From Isoperla grammatica (Eukaryota; Arthropoda; Insecta; Plecoptera; Perlodidae): a stretch of DNA of 64,000 nt. Below are positions 36,425 through 49,019 of this stretch, one piece after another. The first letter of the stretch is position 1, and the number at the start of each line of letters is the position of its first letter. The notes beneath the pieces were generated by a model. That model was not told the origin of the DNA. It saw only the letters and a list, made by a program, of their open reading frames with translations, and ran no database searches. The stretch lies in the NCBI GenBank assembly GCA_945910005.1, contig OX246739.1:35598608-35662607 (forward strand), given 5' to 3'. The position numbers and the translations under genes were made by a program.

Positions 36425-37338
36425 CTGAAAGTAGATTTATTTGTTTGATATTCACCGAAATTACGCAAATACAGTAGCAGTAAAGAGTTGTTCAAAGAAA
36501 TTAAGCCGAGTGCAATGTTTTAAAATCTAAAAGCTTAATCGCCTTTTGCTACCGAATATGTAAACGTTTGATGTCTTGTCTTTACATAATATTTTTAACG
36601 TGTCTGAGCTTGAATCCTTTGCTTAGCTGAAATTACTTCTTATTAACTTGTAACAGTCTTTTGCATACATTTGCACGTATTTTGATTAATTTACCATAAA
36701 TTAACAAAGTATTTACAAAATAATGGAAATTTATTCGAAGCTGCTTTCAGAAATATCTAACGAATTTGTCTTAGAACAGAATTTACATTCCCTTTGGTCG
36801 TGTAAGTCTTTTCTTTATTCCAATGCAGAAGGTTCAGCGTTCCACTCCCGGTTCGGGGTGGAGTTTTTTGTCAAATTTTCACAAATTGACATATCTTTAG
36901 AAACGTTTAACGCATTTTCTCGCTTAAACGTTTACTTTTGGTCAATCGTAGTACCTAGGCACATTAAAATGGTAGCCTATACGATACCGGCAACCGCTAA
37001 ACACCACTTAAGGTAACTGAGTGAGTAGACAATAGATTATGCCAAATATAAATATTAAAACAAATCAGTCTTATGATTTTACTTTCTACTGTTTTACCTG
37101 TATATACCACAATAACAAATGTCAATTTTTTTAAATCAAGTAAAAACAAATCACATTATTTGAAAATGTATGCATATTCTTGGAAAGTTTTTCTTTATCA
37201 CCAACTAAGAGGGAATGTAACACGGTTCGCCACTGCTACCAAGTCTCCCCTACGGTACGCCACTACTAGCCACCAGGGTCTTGTTTTAGCACATCGTGCG
37301 CCAACGGAGCGATTCATCACTGCGCGTAATGTACTGTG

Positions 37339-37352
37339 CCCCCCCCCCCCCC
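37339..37352. repeat. Poly-C tract (14 C)
   Basis: GTACTGTG precedes the run. A similar GTACTGTG followed by C8 occurs near 7060-7077. Confidence 0.9.
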
Positions 37353-37707
37353 ACCCCCTCAACAAACCGGCAAACAACAGCCACATTTTCTCGCCTACTT
37401 GCGCGGCCGGCCGGCCGGTTTTGTACCCAAGTGAGCTAAGCAAGAATGCATCGCCGCTATAGGTAAACTCTGTAAACATCAAAACACAATTGAGCGCTTC
37501 GAATAATGTTGTGTTAACGGCGGTCGGGTCGACTATCGTGAGATAACTGCGGTCATGTATCGATCGATTATCGCCGGCGATATTGAAGAATGCGGCACTG
37601 GAACGATATTGTTATCGCGCGCGTCAGGTCCTGAGGGAATCCCTCGCCAACAGGATGAAACGACCGAGAGGTAACGAAGCCGCAACAGTCTTCCAGGTAG
37701 CGCTAGT

Positions 37708-37859
37708 TACAATACTACAACCGGCAACCGTGTGGATGATGACGTCATAGATAAGCTAGGCATTTGTCCAACCAAATGTCAGGATTTGAAAAAGCCGCCC
37801 GCTGATTGGCTCCGCTCATTTATGGCGTGGCCGTTCACAATTGGTTCCTGTGGAACCAC
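37708..37859 (+). mobile_element. MITE, family F2, copy 2
   Basis: The left arm contains GTGTGGATGATGACGTCATA. The right arm is degenerate and ends in GGTTCCTGTGGAACCAC. It shares GTCAGGATTTGAAAAAGCC and GCTGATTGGCTCCG with copy 1 at 834-960. The left arm is the inverted counterpart of the right arm of copy 1, showing that the family has long terminal inverted repeats. Confidence 0.6.
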
Positions 37860-38147
37860 TTTAACCTCCAGCGCCCACTCGCCGCCTTTTGAACCCAAAT
37901 TTTTGAAATTTCTTCGCCAGTTGACAAAAAGTGACCATCATGATTATACAAAATATGTATTCAACGTGTATGTGTGAGAATTGCTGTTTTTTGTGAGGCA
38001 TCATTATTGTTATCTTTGAAGATGGTGAGGAAAATTAATTTATGAAAATAAGTAGCCTGGTCGCGCGCATAAGCCTTCTAACGAGCGTAAGGCCGATAAT
38101 GCAAGCGGCCACTAATCGAGTGGCTAATTGCATCTGTGTTTGTTGTT

Positions 38148-38292
38148 GTTGTTGTCACAATGGCCATAATGGAGAACAATATGAGTGTTGACATCTGAGC
38201 TGGCAACAGATGACGAATAATATGCTTACCACGAAATATGAGAGTTTTAACACGTATGCCTACATCACCTAATAAAGTTTTCATAAATGATT
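38148..38292 (-). repeat. Dispersed repeat, family F5, copy 1
   Basis: The minus strand aligns with 42772-42905 over about 130 bp, including ATATTTCGTGGTAAGCATAT and CAGCTCAGATGTCAACACT. In one frame both copies read IFRG-x-HI-x then LL-x-AQMSTLI, with a length difference of exactly one codon. This might be a worn coding fragment of a mobile element; I do not recognise the protein. Confidence 0.5.
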
Positions 38293-39345
38293 AATTGTGC
38301 CATAAATTCGAAACCTTAAAAATTTTAAACTACCCCTTGTTGAGTAGACTGTGTTTTAATTTTAATGGAAACGCGAGCTCAGTTTGACAAAAAGCTCACA
38401 TCCGTCGACCGTCAAGATGCACACAATTATTTCCTAGTCTTTATTTCTAAACATAATAACTCAAATCTTGTGCATCTTCTAACAATATTTTGAAGAAACA
38501 AGAGTTTGAAAAGGAAATATATAATTTACAACCGAAGTTGCTCTCGAAATATTGCAATGTACTTTTTGTGGTAAAGAACAGTGAATTATAGTATCAATGA
38601 CCTGCTGTGCTAGTTTCGTTTTTAAAATAAAAGTGTATACTTACCATTTATGATGCATGCATCTGTACTCTAAGAACCTCGTGTTGTAGCCGGTGTAGAA
38701 TGTTGGCCGAGCTGCCACCTCGCGCAACACGTTTATCTCGGCCAACTCTCAACAACCCATCAACACACACTAACTCAACAACCCTTGACTCCCCCGCCAT
38801 CGTGATGTGTGTCAACACTCTTATCTCTCCTGTATCTGAGGGTGCAGAACACTTCAACTCAAACAATAACTCGTTGTCTGTCTATAGCAACTAAATAATG
38901 CACAAGATACCAGGAGTATTCGCCATGATTTCACTCGTTTTATTGTTTGCTTAATATTTAGGAAAATTGTGCCCTGAAAAACAGCTAAAGAGAGTAGACA
39001 GAAGATGAAATGTCCGCTTTGTTCTTTAAGGCTTTCAGCAGCTAGCAAACCGTGTCAAAATAGTTCTGATATTGATTGTTTGTTTTATATTAATACTACA
39101 TTTAATAACATTTATGGACTCTAATCTGAAACGATTTACATAGGCGTCCTTACATAGTAGCTAGAGATGATTAACTTTTTATACGAAACAAATGTGAACG
39201 TAATTTTAACGGAAGAATACATTGTTTTTGAAGAACACATGAGAAATCGGTATGTGTTTAGTTTTTTGTTGAACTGTTTTTGTACTTTACTCATATTCGA
39301 CATAAAGTTTTAGAATTATTGGGGGAAAAACTCGAATTCTAATAA

Positions 39346-39469
39346 AAGTTGTAGTTTGAATTTCGTCTGTGCAACGAAAACTAAGCGTTTTACGAGGTAC
39401 ACTTGAAACAAACATTTCCTCGTTAAACGCTTAGTATTTATCTTACAGACGAAATTTTACGAACAACTT
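39346..39469. other. Long near-perfect hairpin, 124 bp
   Basis: Outer arms: AATTTCGTCTGT at 39359-39370 pairs exactly with ACAGACGAAATT at 39445-39456, with partial pairing further out (AAGTTGT with ACAACTT). Inner arms: CTAAGCGTTTTACGAGG pairs with CCTCGTTAAACGCTTAG with one mismatch. The two stems are separated by an unpaired region of about 10 by 10 bases, and the terminal loop is about 20 bases. It could be a small foldback element or an RNA hairpin. No target duplication and no other copy was seen. Confidence 0.75.
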
Positions 39470-41738
39470 ATTTCATTAAAATCCAAGCGATTTCGTGAAT
39501 ATAACAACTCAAGTTGAATTAAATAAAAAGTGTATGTTTTAATATTTAACAGGGAGATCAAGCGACCACTTACCAGCGCGTAGAGTCCAAGACGGTAGTG
39601 GGAGTAAAATTGTAGGAGAACCTTCATTACCTGGGACCACAGAATCCATATTACAGAGAATATATTTCGAGATGCCAGGTAACTCATCCTAGCTCAGACA
39701 ATGGCTACAAACTAGTCCAAGACGTATTCACTGTTACTGTTAATGAGATACAGAACATTAAGTTGTAGTTGCAGCTAACTCAACCGTAGGAGCGCACGAG
39801 TATCGTAACTCTAACACATCGCCAATTTAATCGAGTAGGATTATACTCGGAGGGCCTCTTAACCCTGCGCACAAATTAAATTACATCATCTTGTTGGTGA
39901 ACGCAAGTTGCAAGAAGGTGGCAGTTAGGTGTAGCATTCGTGTAGGTAGTGCACTTGCACCACAATGTAGTTCGAGTATGTGTGTATGCACTAGAATATC
40001 AAGCAGCACTAATGTCTACAACTATACTGTGATGTAGTGTAGTGTGTAGTACTGCTGCACCGTACAATTTATGCGATCATAATAATATATTATAGTTACC
40101 ATTAAAGTGAATTATTTTGTTTAATTTAAGGTCCATGTTTCTAACAGTGTCTTGCATATAAATTGCGCTGTGTTTGAACTATTAATCTAAAGCGAACATC
40201 AATGTAATCATCAGGCAATATTGACGCCGTTTCATGTGGTACATTACAGTGGTGTGTACATAACGGGCTTTGTCCTAAATGCCGAGACATCCGGCAACAT
40301 CGCATTATTACAACGACGATAATAATCATTGTGGGACGCATGAGGATATGAAGCGTCGTACTACAAGCAGAGCTACCCTGGACCTATTCATCCCCGAACA
40401 CGGCCAATCGTAATTAATGTAATACGCTGTAATAAGTTAATACCAACGTGAATGTGGTATCTAATTTTGTATCGCTTTACATGCAGATATGATTGGATGC
40501 GAGTTCCCAGTATTAAATGAAACAGTTGTGTTTAACTCATCTTATGATTTGTATTAGTTTATAATGTAATTTATGTTCGTTGCTACGTTGTTGCCGTTTC
40601 CTCAATAGTCAATGTGTAATTTTCTCTTGAAATAAAATTACAAAAGTTGTCTTAGTTAACGAATCCCTCGTTCGTTATTCATAAAGCTGAGAAGAAAGGA
40701 AGTCTCGCTCAGTGGGCTATCATTTCTTTGCCATGAGTGGTTATTTCTGTGAGCTGGTCTTGAGCCCTTGGGCGAGGCAACCCCATCACGGCTCACAACT
40801 ACACTTGGACCGCAACGAGGCAGAGGGCATTAAACATTTACGAAAAATCTACGTGGAGTCGTCTTAATGAAGACTAGAGTACACAAAAGTTGGGCCAACT
40901 AAAGTAATCACAGACGAGGGTAGGGGAGGGGGGAGGCTTTGCCGTCCGTGTGGCTGGGATTCTATAGCTTCTATAGCTATATAGGTTCTCCTTCCACCCC
41001 TCAAACTCTTCACCGACCAAGAAGCGAAATAGAACCAAAAAACGCAGAGACGCCATCTACATAAATCTGAACGCCATCTATATTCCTCGGCACCTATTTC
41101 CGATCAATCCATATCACAGGCGTCGACTTTATCCGCACCGAAGCCGTGTAGCGAGACGAGACAGAGGAAAACAAAAGTATCGGCAAAGTTAACCACTCAA
41201 TGGAACAAAGAAAAGACGCTGCAAAAAGACGGAAACTTTCCTTCAAACTTTGTAATCTTTCTCTCATAAAAGGGAACTTTCGGTTGTGTGGTTGGTTTAA
41301 ATTTCTGTAAGTAATTGGAGCACACAATTGAAATAGGTTTTAAAAGAGTGCATTGCATTTCTTCCCGTACTTCCGTTTACGTATTATTTTTGCAATTATA
41401 GAAAAGTTGCAAATTGTTTTTTTATTTTTTTACTTTACTAGACTAGGATTAAGTTCTGGAACACAAAACTACTTCATTTCAATGGTATGTATAATAAACT
41501 TATATCTGAAAGTTTCACGCATTACTGCGGTAAAACGGGAAAGCTGTTTGCTGGTGTTTTGCTCCTTGCATGTGACGTCAAAAACTTGAACTGGTGGAGG
41601 TTACCATGGCTACAACTATTCCTCTCATATTTCAGCAGTTATTTTCTCGATAACCAGTGGCTTGCCCACCAGTTCAATTGACTTGATTGATTGTTGTACT
41701 ACTGGCTTGCAAGAAACTCCTAACGAGGTAGGTAATGT
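39470..41738. other. Unique non-coding sequence
   Basis: No supported gene. It includes a GC-richer stretch at 40690-41100. Open frames of up to 77 codons show no recognisable domains. Confidence 0.45.
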
Positions 41739-42090
41739 GGGTCCGTGGCTTAGTTGAGAACAAGAAAATCAGTCGATCGTTCGTTCTTCGCATTTCACAA
41801 ATGATGTACACCCCTATACCTGAATAGCACAAACATGGGGCTAAATCCCCGAATTCATTACTGGAAGCCATAACAAAAGTTCAACCATGCGCACATTTCT
41901 CGGAAACCCAACATCTAGTCCAATAATAGGCGCCCACACAACAAACAAATGATTACATTTGATTACTTTTGACAGTTCGGACTCAACAATTTCAAGGAAA
42001 CTGGAGTCGCACTCGGGCTGTACAAACATTATTATAAATGTAGTTAAGAAATGTCCTGCGGCGTTCTCAGCTTTGCCTAGGCAAAGTTTA
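41739..42090 (+). mobile_element. TIR element, family F1, copy 3, abutting a SINE
   Basis: It begins GGGTCCGTGGCTTAG and follows the family consensus to GTTCTCAGCTTTGCC. Its right terminal repeat is degraded to TAGGCAAAG. The 5S-derived SINE was inserted immediately after it, at 42094-42103. Confidence 0.72.
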
Positions 42091-42103
42091 GCCTATAGGT
42101 ATA

Positions 42104-42524
42104 TTTTATTTATTTATTTTATTGTAATTAAGGCCAGTGTAGGGCACAATGCCCTCTTTAGCCTGATGAGTGATGATTGATGAATGATAATGAGGGAGGG
42201 AGGAGGGGAAGCCTGGTACCGGCACGTAGCCTACTCCTGTTGAAAAGTACCAAGGGGACCATCGGCTTTACGTCCCATCCGAAAGGACGGTGTAACTTTG
42301 ACCAGTCATATAGGTTCCTCCACTAACCTGGACTGCCGAGCAGTTGACGAGAAGAACGAAGCTGTTACACAAGCTTTCGAACCCTCCAATCTGCTCTAAC
42401 CAACGGTAACTAGTGTTTCAGAGGTGAGTGGTCACCCATCCACCTCCTGACCTAGCCCGAGGTTGCTTAACTTCGGTGTTCATATGGGAACCGGCTAAGC
42501 GACCGCGGCTAAACCGTTGGCTTA
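42104..42524 (-). mobile_element. 5S-rRNA-derived SINE with 10-bp target duplication
   Basis: On the minus strand the element starts with a 123-nt head closely resembling 5S rRNA, continues through a roughly 270-bp body containing GGATGGGACGTAAAGCC, and ends in an A-rich tail (AATAAATAAATAAAAT) at 42104-42120. TATAGGTATA flanks it exactly at 42094-42103 and 42525-42534. Head, body, tail and target duplication together define a LINE-mobilised SINE of the 5S-headed (SINE3) class. It was inserted next to the right end of an F1 transposon copy. Near the tail, GGGCATTGTGCCC forms a small hairpin. Confidence 0.88.
42399..42521 (-). ncRNA. 5S-rRNA-like promoter head of the SINE
   Basis: The minus strand opens GCCAACGGT and closes ACCGTTGGT, reproducing helix I of 5S rRNA with one wobble pair. 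It contains ACCGAAGTTAAGCAACCTCG (box A region), then GGTCAGGAGG at the intermediate element, then TGGATGGGTGACC (box C). These are the internal RNA polymerase III control regions of 5S genes and look intact. The region between positions about 10 and 40 and the 3' part after box C differ from true 5S, so this is the SINE head and not a functional 5S gene. Confidence 0.8.
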
Positions 42525-42771
42525 TATAGGTATAACCTTTGGATGCTTAGGTGTGTATTAACATAATACGCGTATCTGCCATATTGTGTGCAAGAACGCC
42601 TTGTTTGTTTAATGACTGCTAATCATTGTCAAAACGATTCAGAGGGCGTTTAGTAAGTCCTACTGTGCAACCTCATTAGTTTGCGGTTATACAACTAAAA
42701 ACAACATGAAATGAAACTGTCTTGTCTTGTCTCGGCCACCCTTCTTGTGGTTTACGAAAGCACTGATAATC

Positions 42772-42905
42772 ATTTCCGTAAACTTTGTTGACAGATGAAC
42801 GTGTTAACAACTCGCACAATATTTCGTGGTACGCATATTTGTCTTCTATTGACAGCTCAAATGTCAACACTTATTTCGTCTTCCATTAGGGCCGTTGTGA
42901 CGTCA
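42772..42905 (+). repeat. Dispersed repeat, family F5, copy 2
   Basis: Counterpart of 38148-38292. The open frame here reads IFRGTHICLLLTAQMSTLIS. A TTTGTTGACAG acceptor-like sequence precedes it at about 42785-42795, but there is no matching gene model. Confidence 0.5.
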
Positions 42906-42910
42906 CGTGA

Positions 42911-45900
42911 ATACTCCCTATGCGTTGTGGAACGGTTTGCGAATACCTTACGTCGTAGATTTGATCTACCTAGTCTTGCTCTAATGCCTCTTCTAAACTA
43001 AGTGATTATCGCATGTAGTAATTACAATATCCAGTTAACTCTCAGTGTAGAAGTGATCCACCAACGATAATCTAATTACAGGGTAGGACCCCAAGTTAAG
43101 TGATGCACTGCCTTTCAAACATGTACTACTCGTTGCGTCCTCAAGGTGATTTTCCATCAAATTCGTAGTTGAGGTTATGTTTAAACTTTCAGGTTCAATA
43201 ACAGTAACTTTCGTACACTAGAGACCTTTACCTGTAGAGTTAACATTACTTTAACACCTGATAAGAAAGTTCTGCGAAGTACAATATGAAGCCATTGGGT
43301 TTGAAATATCCCAATGATGAAGCTGCTACGAGAATTTGTTTACTTTCGTAGTTACAAAAGTTACTATTAGAGGTCGCATAATCGATATTATCGGTGCAGT
43401 GTAGAAGTGCACGACGATCATCAACCTCCAGTTAACTGCATATGATTATCACTGTCTGAGTGTAGAAGGGGCATAAGGTCAGCTAGCTGTAGGCAGTTGT
43501 GCTACTATGTATGCGCATTACTACCGGTACTAGATTCTACTTATTTACATTTGTTATTTTATAGCATCCAATGTTAAATATTTAAATATTGTTAAAATTT
43601 GAATTATTCATAGAATGGAAGGTAAAAAAAGCATTATCAGATTGTTATTTTTGGTAGTAATATTTGGTTTCGAGACATAAATATTAGTTTGGATTTATCG
43701 ATGCTTCTTCATCCCATGTTGATGCGATTGTGGAAATTCTGGCGAAGATCTATCCTCTAGACGATAAAGATGATCTTGGATGAATCCTTTGAGGTTCCTC
43801 CTTTAGGACTTAGGTCTTTGAAATACAAAATATAATATCAAAATAGGGAGACAGAAGTGCTAAGCCTAAAGCAGACAAACTTCTAAAATATATTTATTTC
43901 TCTTGTGAAATGAGTAAATTTCCAATCGTTCAATATTCAGTTATCGTTACATTTCCCTTTTAAATTTATATTATTTTTACATTTTCTCGTATAACCAGAA
44001 CAATTATTACCATTCTTCAGTATCGTTTAAATTTGTATGCTAATTAAATTATCATTACCGTATAATTGTGCCACTTATTGAACCGAACGTTGTAACATTT
44101 TACTCGTCTTGCTTCGAAGCCGCCTCTACACGCGGTGATCTCATACAACCCGGCCATAACCCCGGGCAACAATGATACAGATCTACCCCGGTTGACAAGG
44201 GATGAAGAGGGTAGCAATTAATAACGGTGGTAATGTGAAATTATTCCCAATGTAAATGTACCCCACAACCCTTCCACGTCACTCTTGCAGAATACTTTCT
44301 CTTGATTTAGGGCCGGGTCGACATGAAACGCAAGCACATATTCACGTTATTTACTGGCCTCATTAATCGTGCCACTATAATATTATGAATTATATCCTCC
44401 ATTTAATTATTTTCACAGTTGAAGTACGCATTAACGTTTGATGGTTGACATCGGCTTGGATTTCCAACAGTCATTCCACATCATTTGCTATAACCCATCG
44501 TCCATATAACGGATGTACTAAATATACTTTCTTTTAGTTAAGCCCGTCTGTAAATGTCAACCCAAACAAGTTGCGCCCCTAGTTTCATCATTTTCTTCGC
44601 GCATGCGCCCCCCCCCCCCCCCCCCTCCCCTTGAATGGAGCAACCGTTTTTATCTCGTCACGATATAAAGGCAGACAAATATCTACTCACCTAAAAGAAG
44701 ATCAAAGTCATACACAATTAACACGCAACGATAAATTAACGTTATAGTAACAGTCTTAATATGATTGTGTTGTCGAATAAATTTTGAAGAAACGCGTATG
44801 TTGGCCACTGGCCAAAATTACCACACACGTCTTGAACGTGAGCTGTGGAAATTGTAAAACATCCGAAAAGTTTCAATCGAGAAAGTAGTGCCATGCCGTG
44901 GAAACCAAACATATATAAACTAAGGTAAGAATATGGTCATCTACTGGGCATGAGAAGGGGGTGCAAGCACGAATGAAACAGTGAAACTAGGAGTACAACT
45001 TCTTTGGGTTGACATTTTACAGACCGAGTAGGTTTGTTCTCTGTTTGAACTCTTCAAGATTTGAATATACTCTGAAGGATGACCGTGCAATCGACCCGAA
45101 ATTTTAGTTTTAATTTTAGTGAACGCGGCTATATATACCCGACAGCCAAGACCCAGGCCGCGAAACACTACGACGTTTCAAATTATTTTCAAATTTGGGC
45201 AGAATTACACTTAACATGCTCAGTTGGAAAATGTCCCTACGAGAGGGTTCTAGAGAAAGGAACAATGCAATTTTTATATAAGAAAGACTTGAAATTTATT
45301 ATTCATGTGTAGTTTATGAGGTAGCATAGATATGGCAGCAGGCTTGAGAGCGGTCGGGGACAAAGTGAAGTCTGATATGAGCCAATCACCGCGCCGGAAT
45401 AATCTGGGCCAAGACGCTGACGTCTGCATCGCAAGGCCTCACACTAAATAACAGACTCATCTCTCCTCAGGCAGAATGATTCACTTTACGGAATGTTATG
45501 TGAGCAGAGTGCGTCGTTTACTAGGGTGCAAATTGCCCGGTGAAGGGATCTGCATGGACGCTTTTCCCGTTACACTACAGGTTTCTGCTCACGAGAACAA
45601 TTCCGTATGTCTGAAGTTTGAATCTGAATAGTTGTTATTGAAAGGTTACTAAAATGAGACATGTACACTTCTCAAAACGTTGGAAACTAATAATTATTAC
45701 AAATCACTGGATATTAACAAAAGATTTACAGATGTTCGCAAAAAAGGATACAATAGTGATTATGTTAGCATAAAAAAACAATACACACGAGATTGTTGTT
45801 CAAAAATATTTCAAGCTGTCCATTTATTTGTTTTAAACTTAATCTATATAAATTGAATTCTTTTTGTCAGAATATCCGTGGAATAATTCCATTCCAATAA

Positions 45901-47148
45901 ATCCTCCATACCGGTTGGTGAGAGTACTACAATTGTCAAGCAACCAAACATGTGGTGGCGCTGTGTGAAGGGAGCCTTTATGTCCTCCAATGAGTTCCTT
46001 GTAACAAATACTGTGTTATATTGATAACACGCAGCAGGGTACCATTATGGAGAGGTGTTACAAATACCTCTGAACTCAACGTTATAACCTAACGATCCCT
46101 TTCTGACGTGAAGGTGCGTCATTTTGTATCATTCTGACAACAGACAAGCAAGAAACAGAAGTAATAACCTATTCATTTCCCTATACTTCCTCGCAGAAAT
46201 TAAAATATTACACTCCTTCATTGTCGCAAGAGTTTTAACTGAAAGCCTTACAAATGTTAATGAATTGTATTACAAATTTCAAAGTAAGACTGTGTGTAGA
46301 AAACATTGTTACTTTCCGAATCAAGTATGGTAATGTAATCAGAACTTTCTTAATGAGTTGATTATACACAGAGGACATCTTGAGCAATGTACTTTGTAAT
46401 TGGTTTAATAAGGAAGATGTCGTTATTTTGCTCGGATTTGTTGCGACTTCTCTAGTTGTGTTAATTAGAAACACGTAATATTATAAAAGTCTGGGTTGAG
46501 AACTGGTGGAGATGAGACGGATCCAAGTGAGGTTTGAAAATAGTAATTAACGATGACACATTTTGAATCACACAAATCAAATGAGTAGTCATACTACCAA
46601 GTCAGCCATGTTATATAATATGCCATATTAGACACGTGTGTTTCATATTTCTATACATGCGGTCTGTTATTGCTGAAGACGGTCCAAGTATACTGGCAGT
46701 CGCACCAGACACCTCGTGGAGAGAGAATTTTTCTTTAGTAGGTACTCAAAGCGTTTTAGGTGTGAGAGTAGAAATTGTCGTCTTACAAATTTAGAGCCAA
46801 CTTTACTGCTTGGCCGCTGACTTTTATGAAGCTCTGTTGATAATATTCGTGTTGCTATTTCATACTGCACGTATGCAAATAGGCAAGTGAACTTAATAAA
46901 AAAAGTTACATCTATTTCTTTAGATAATTATTAATGGTAATGTTTTATTTTTCATGAGCCAGTGTTTTCTTCTAGGTGACCTCACAAGCCATGAGGTTAT
47001 CGCACCACAGTTGCTAATCGGCTAATTATATTAGGAAAGATTAATGAATCAGTCTTTTGCAGATTTGCTCACTATTAATTTAAGAACGAATTACAAGTCA
47101 AGTTTGTTTGTAGAGGGTTCAATAACCTCGTGTTTACCATCTGAATCA
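42911..47148. other. Non-coding sequence
   Basis: No supported gene. It holds an 18-C tract at 44608-44625 and a GTGTAGAAGTG motif repeated near 43047 and 43402. The remainder is unique AT-rich DNA. Confidence 0.5.
44608..44625. repeat. Poly-C tract (18 C)
   Basis: Uninterrupted run preceded by GCGCATGCG. Confidence 0.9.
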
Positions 47149-47290
47149 TGTTGAACAGCAGCCTAAATTCTGACGTCATAGATTAGTGAGTCGTAGCCAA
47201 TCAGCTTTTAATTTTCATATACTGACATTGAGTTAGTCAATGCCTACCTTATCAATGACGTCGACATCCACAAGGTTGCTGTGGAACGCC
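47149..47290 (-). mobile_element. MITE, family F2, copy 3
   Basis: Both arms carry TGACGTC: TGACGTCATAGATTAG at 47171 and ATGACGTCGACATCCACAAG at about 47255. The body aligns with copy 1 on the minus strand (GTCAGTATATGAAAATTAAA then GCTGATTGGCTACG), while the right arm matches copy 1 in the plus sense, as expected for a foldback element. Confidence 0.6.
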
Positions 47291-48347
47291 TTTATACCAA
47301 TTTCGTATTCCCGGTCAATGTACATCGCATTGGTAGTATAAACCCCCTGGTGAAATAAAAGTTAGTACCGCATTCCTCTCTGCAGCTCCCTGCGAGGACA
47401 GGTCGTCCCACGGGGTTTGTTATGAGTTGTCGAGCTGTGCTCTGTACAAGTGAATGTTTTATAGAGATTACTGCGTGTTGCATCTACAGATAAGGCAGGG
47501 GCGACACTCCCAACATTACACTGATTTATATGTTCGCCGGTAGGGCCGCATACTTGTACATCCACGCGCACATACTACGTCACACGGAAACGGCTCAATA
47601 TGTGCTTTCATCTCGGATAAAAGAGACAGAGATAGAGAATTATTAGGAATTTATTTCAAATAATATTTTCAGTAATGTTACATTTTTACTCTCACTTTCA
47701 TATGGTTTTAATTCGTTTTATGAGATTTGAAAAAGAGATTTAACATCGAGTCGGATTACGATATACTACTCGCATGAATCACTTTAATCCGAACGAATTC
47801 ATGGAACTCAAAAGTTTCTATGCCGGAATTGGAGTGGTATTAGGTATTTAATCAAGAAAGGTGAAAATAAATTTTGATATTATTTTAGTGACTTCACGAT
47901 TTATGAAAACATTCTGGAAATCGCACAACTTTACACAATATTTCGACATGTGCAGGGATAAAAAAAACTAAGCACAGTTTTTAATCAAAGTAGTAAATTC
48001 TGTTTAAACGTTTCCTAAATTCCAATCCTCACTTTTGTCTTTTACCAGTTTCTTCATTTAATTGTTTTTTTTTTTTTTACAAATTGCAAATTACAAATAG
48101 GAAATTACATACATTTCACAATTTCGAGGATATATTTTGAAATTTCTAAATCGGCCTTTATGGCATGCAACATTTAATTAAATGATAGACCGAGAGAGGT
48201 AATTGAAATGTTTTTCATTAAGGTATTCGTGGCAAAAAAAAAGCCATTTAGAAACCATACAGTACTTACTTAATACAGATATGGTCAGATACAGGACATG
48301 TAAATACAGCCCCTCTTGTTCTAGGTATCGGTGCTCATGCCAATTAA

Positions 48348-49019
48348 AGGGATAGTCGGGTAAAAACTAAAGAACTACCATTTGTAGATGTCCACCTTTA
48401 AATATAAAAAACATGACTAAAAGATACCATGCTTTAAAAGCAGGCGGTTAAAAAAATTAAAGAAAACGCGATTATTTGGTTTGGTGCTACCAAGTAGCAC
48501 CGAGCAACTTTTCTCATGGTAATTCCCATATAAAAAAAATGTTGCCTTGAGAAAGTAAAACCACCGCTAAAATAGGGCACTGATCAAAAATCGATCAGGA
48601 GGTTTAATGTGCATCGTTTCTCTACCGATAACATGCTTCTTAGTACGAACGTTTACTTCTACAAAATACCCTGCAATTAATTTTTTTGTGACATGATGTG
48701 TAGAAAAGTTGCAATCTGTTTTGAGCGGGACTGTCCGCAGTCGCCGAGCGTTTCGCGGAGCGCGGGCTGGTCTCGTATAACACAATGAGTCCTCTGTCTA
48801 TCGGGAAGGCGCCAGCGACCTCAGAACCGATACAGTTACACTACGCTTTAGAAAAAAAATGCAGCAAGAGCTGCCGAAGGGAATCTGTAGAATAGCTAAT
48901 TGTTCACTATTTTTGTTCTTGCATTGAAGCAACCTATATCAATTGTATTTTACACATAACTAAATTTCATGGACTAATGACTAATTGGTGATTTTTTAGT
49001 TCTTCATCTGACTATCCCT
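48348..49019. mobile_element. DNA element flanked by TTAA (piggyBac/Kolobok-type target)
   Basis: AGGGATAGTC at the left end and GACTATCCCT at the right end are exact inverted repeats. The similarity extends inward about 30 bp (AACTAAAGAAC at the left, GTTCTTC and TTTTTTAGT at the right). TTAA lies immediately outside both ends (48344-48347 and 49020-49023). A TTAA target with an AGGG end suggests Kolobok, or less likely piggyBac; there is no transposase to decide. The 72-codon frame inside (minus strand, 48567-48785) has no recognised domain. Confidence 0.78.

Noticed and set aside
37073..37462. 129-codon open frame
   Set aside because: It crosses a 14-C homopolymer and has no domain, no splice context and no codon pattern distinct from its surroundings.
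42399..42521. Functional 5S rRNA gene
   Set aside because: The promoter boxes and helix I match, but other parts deviate and the sequence is the head of a SINE with body, tail and target duplication.
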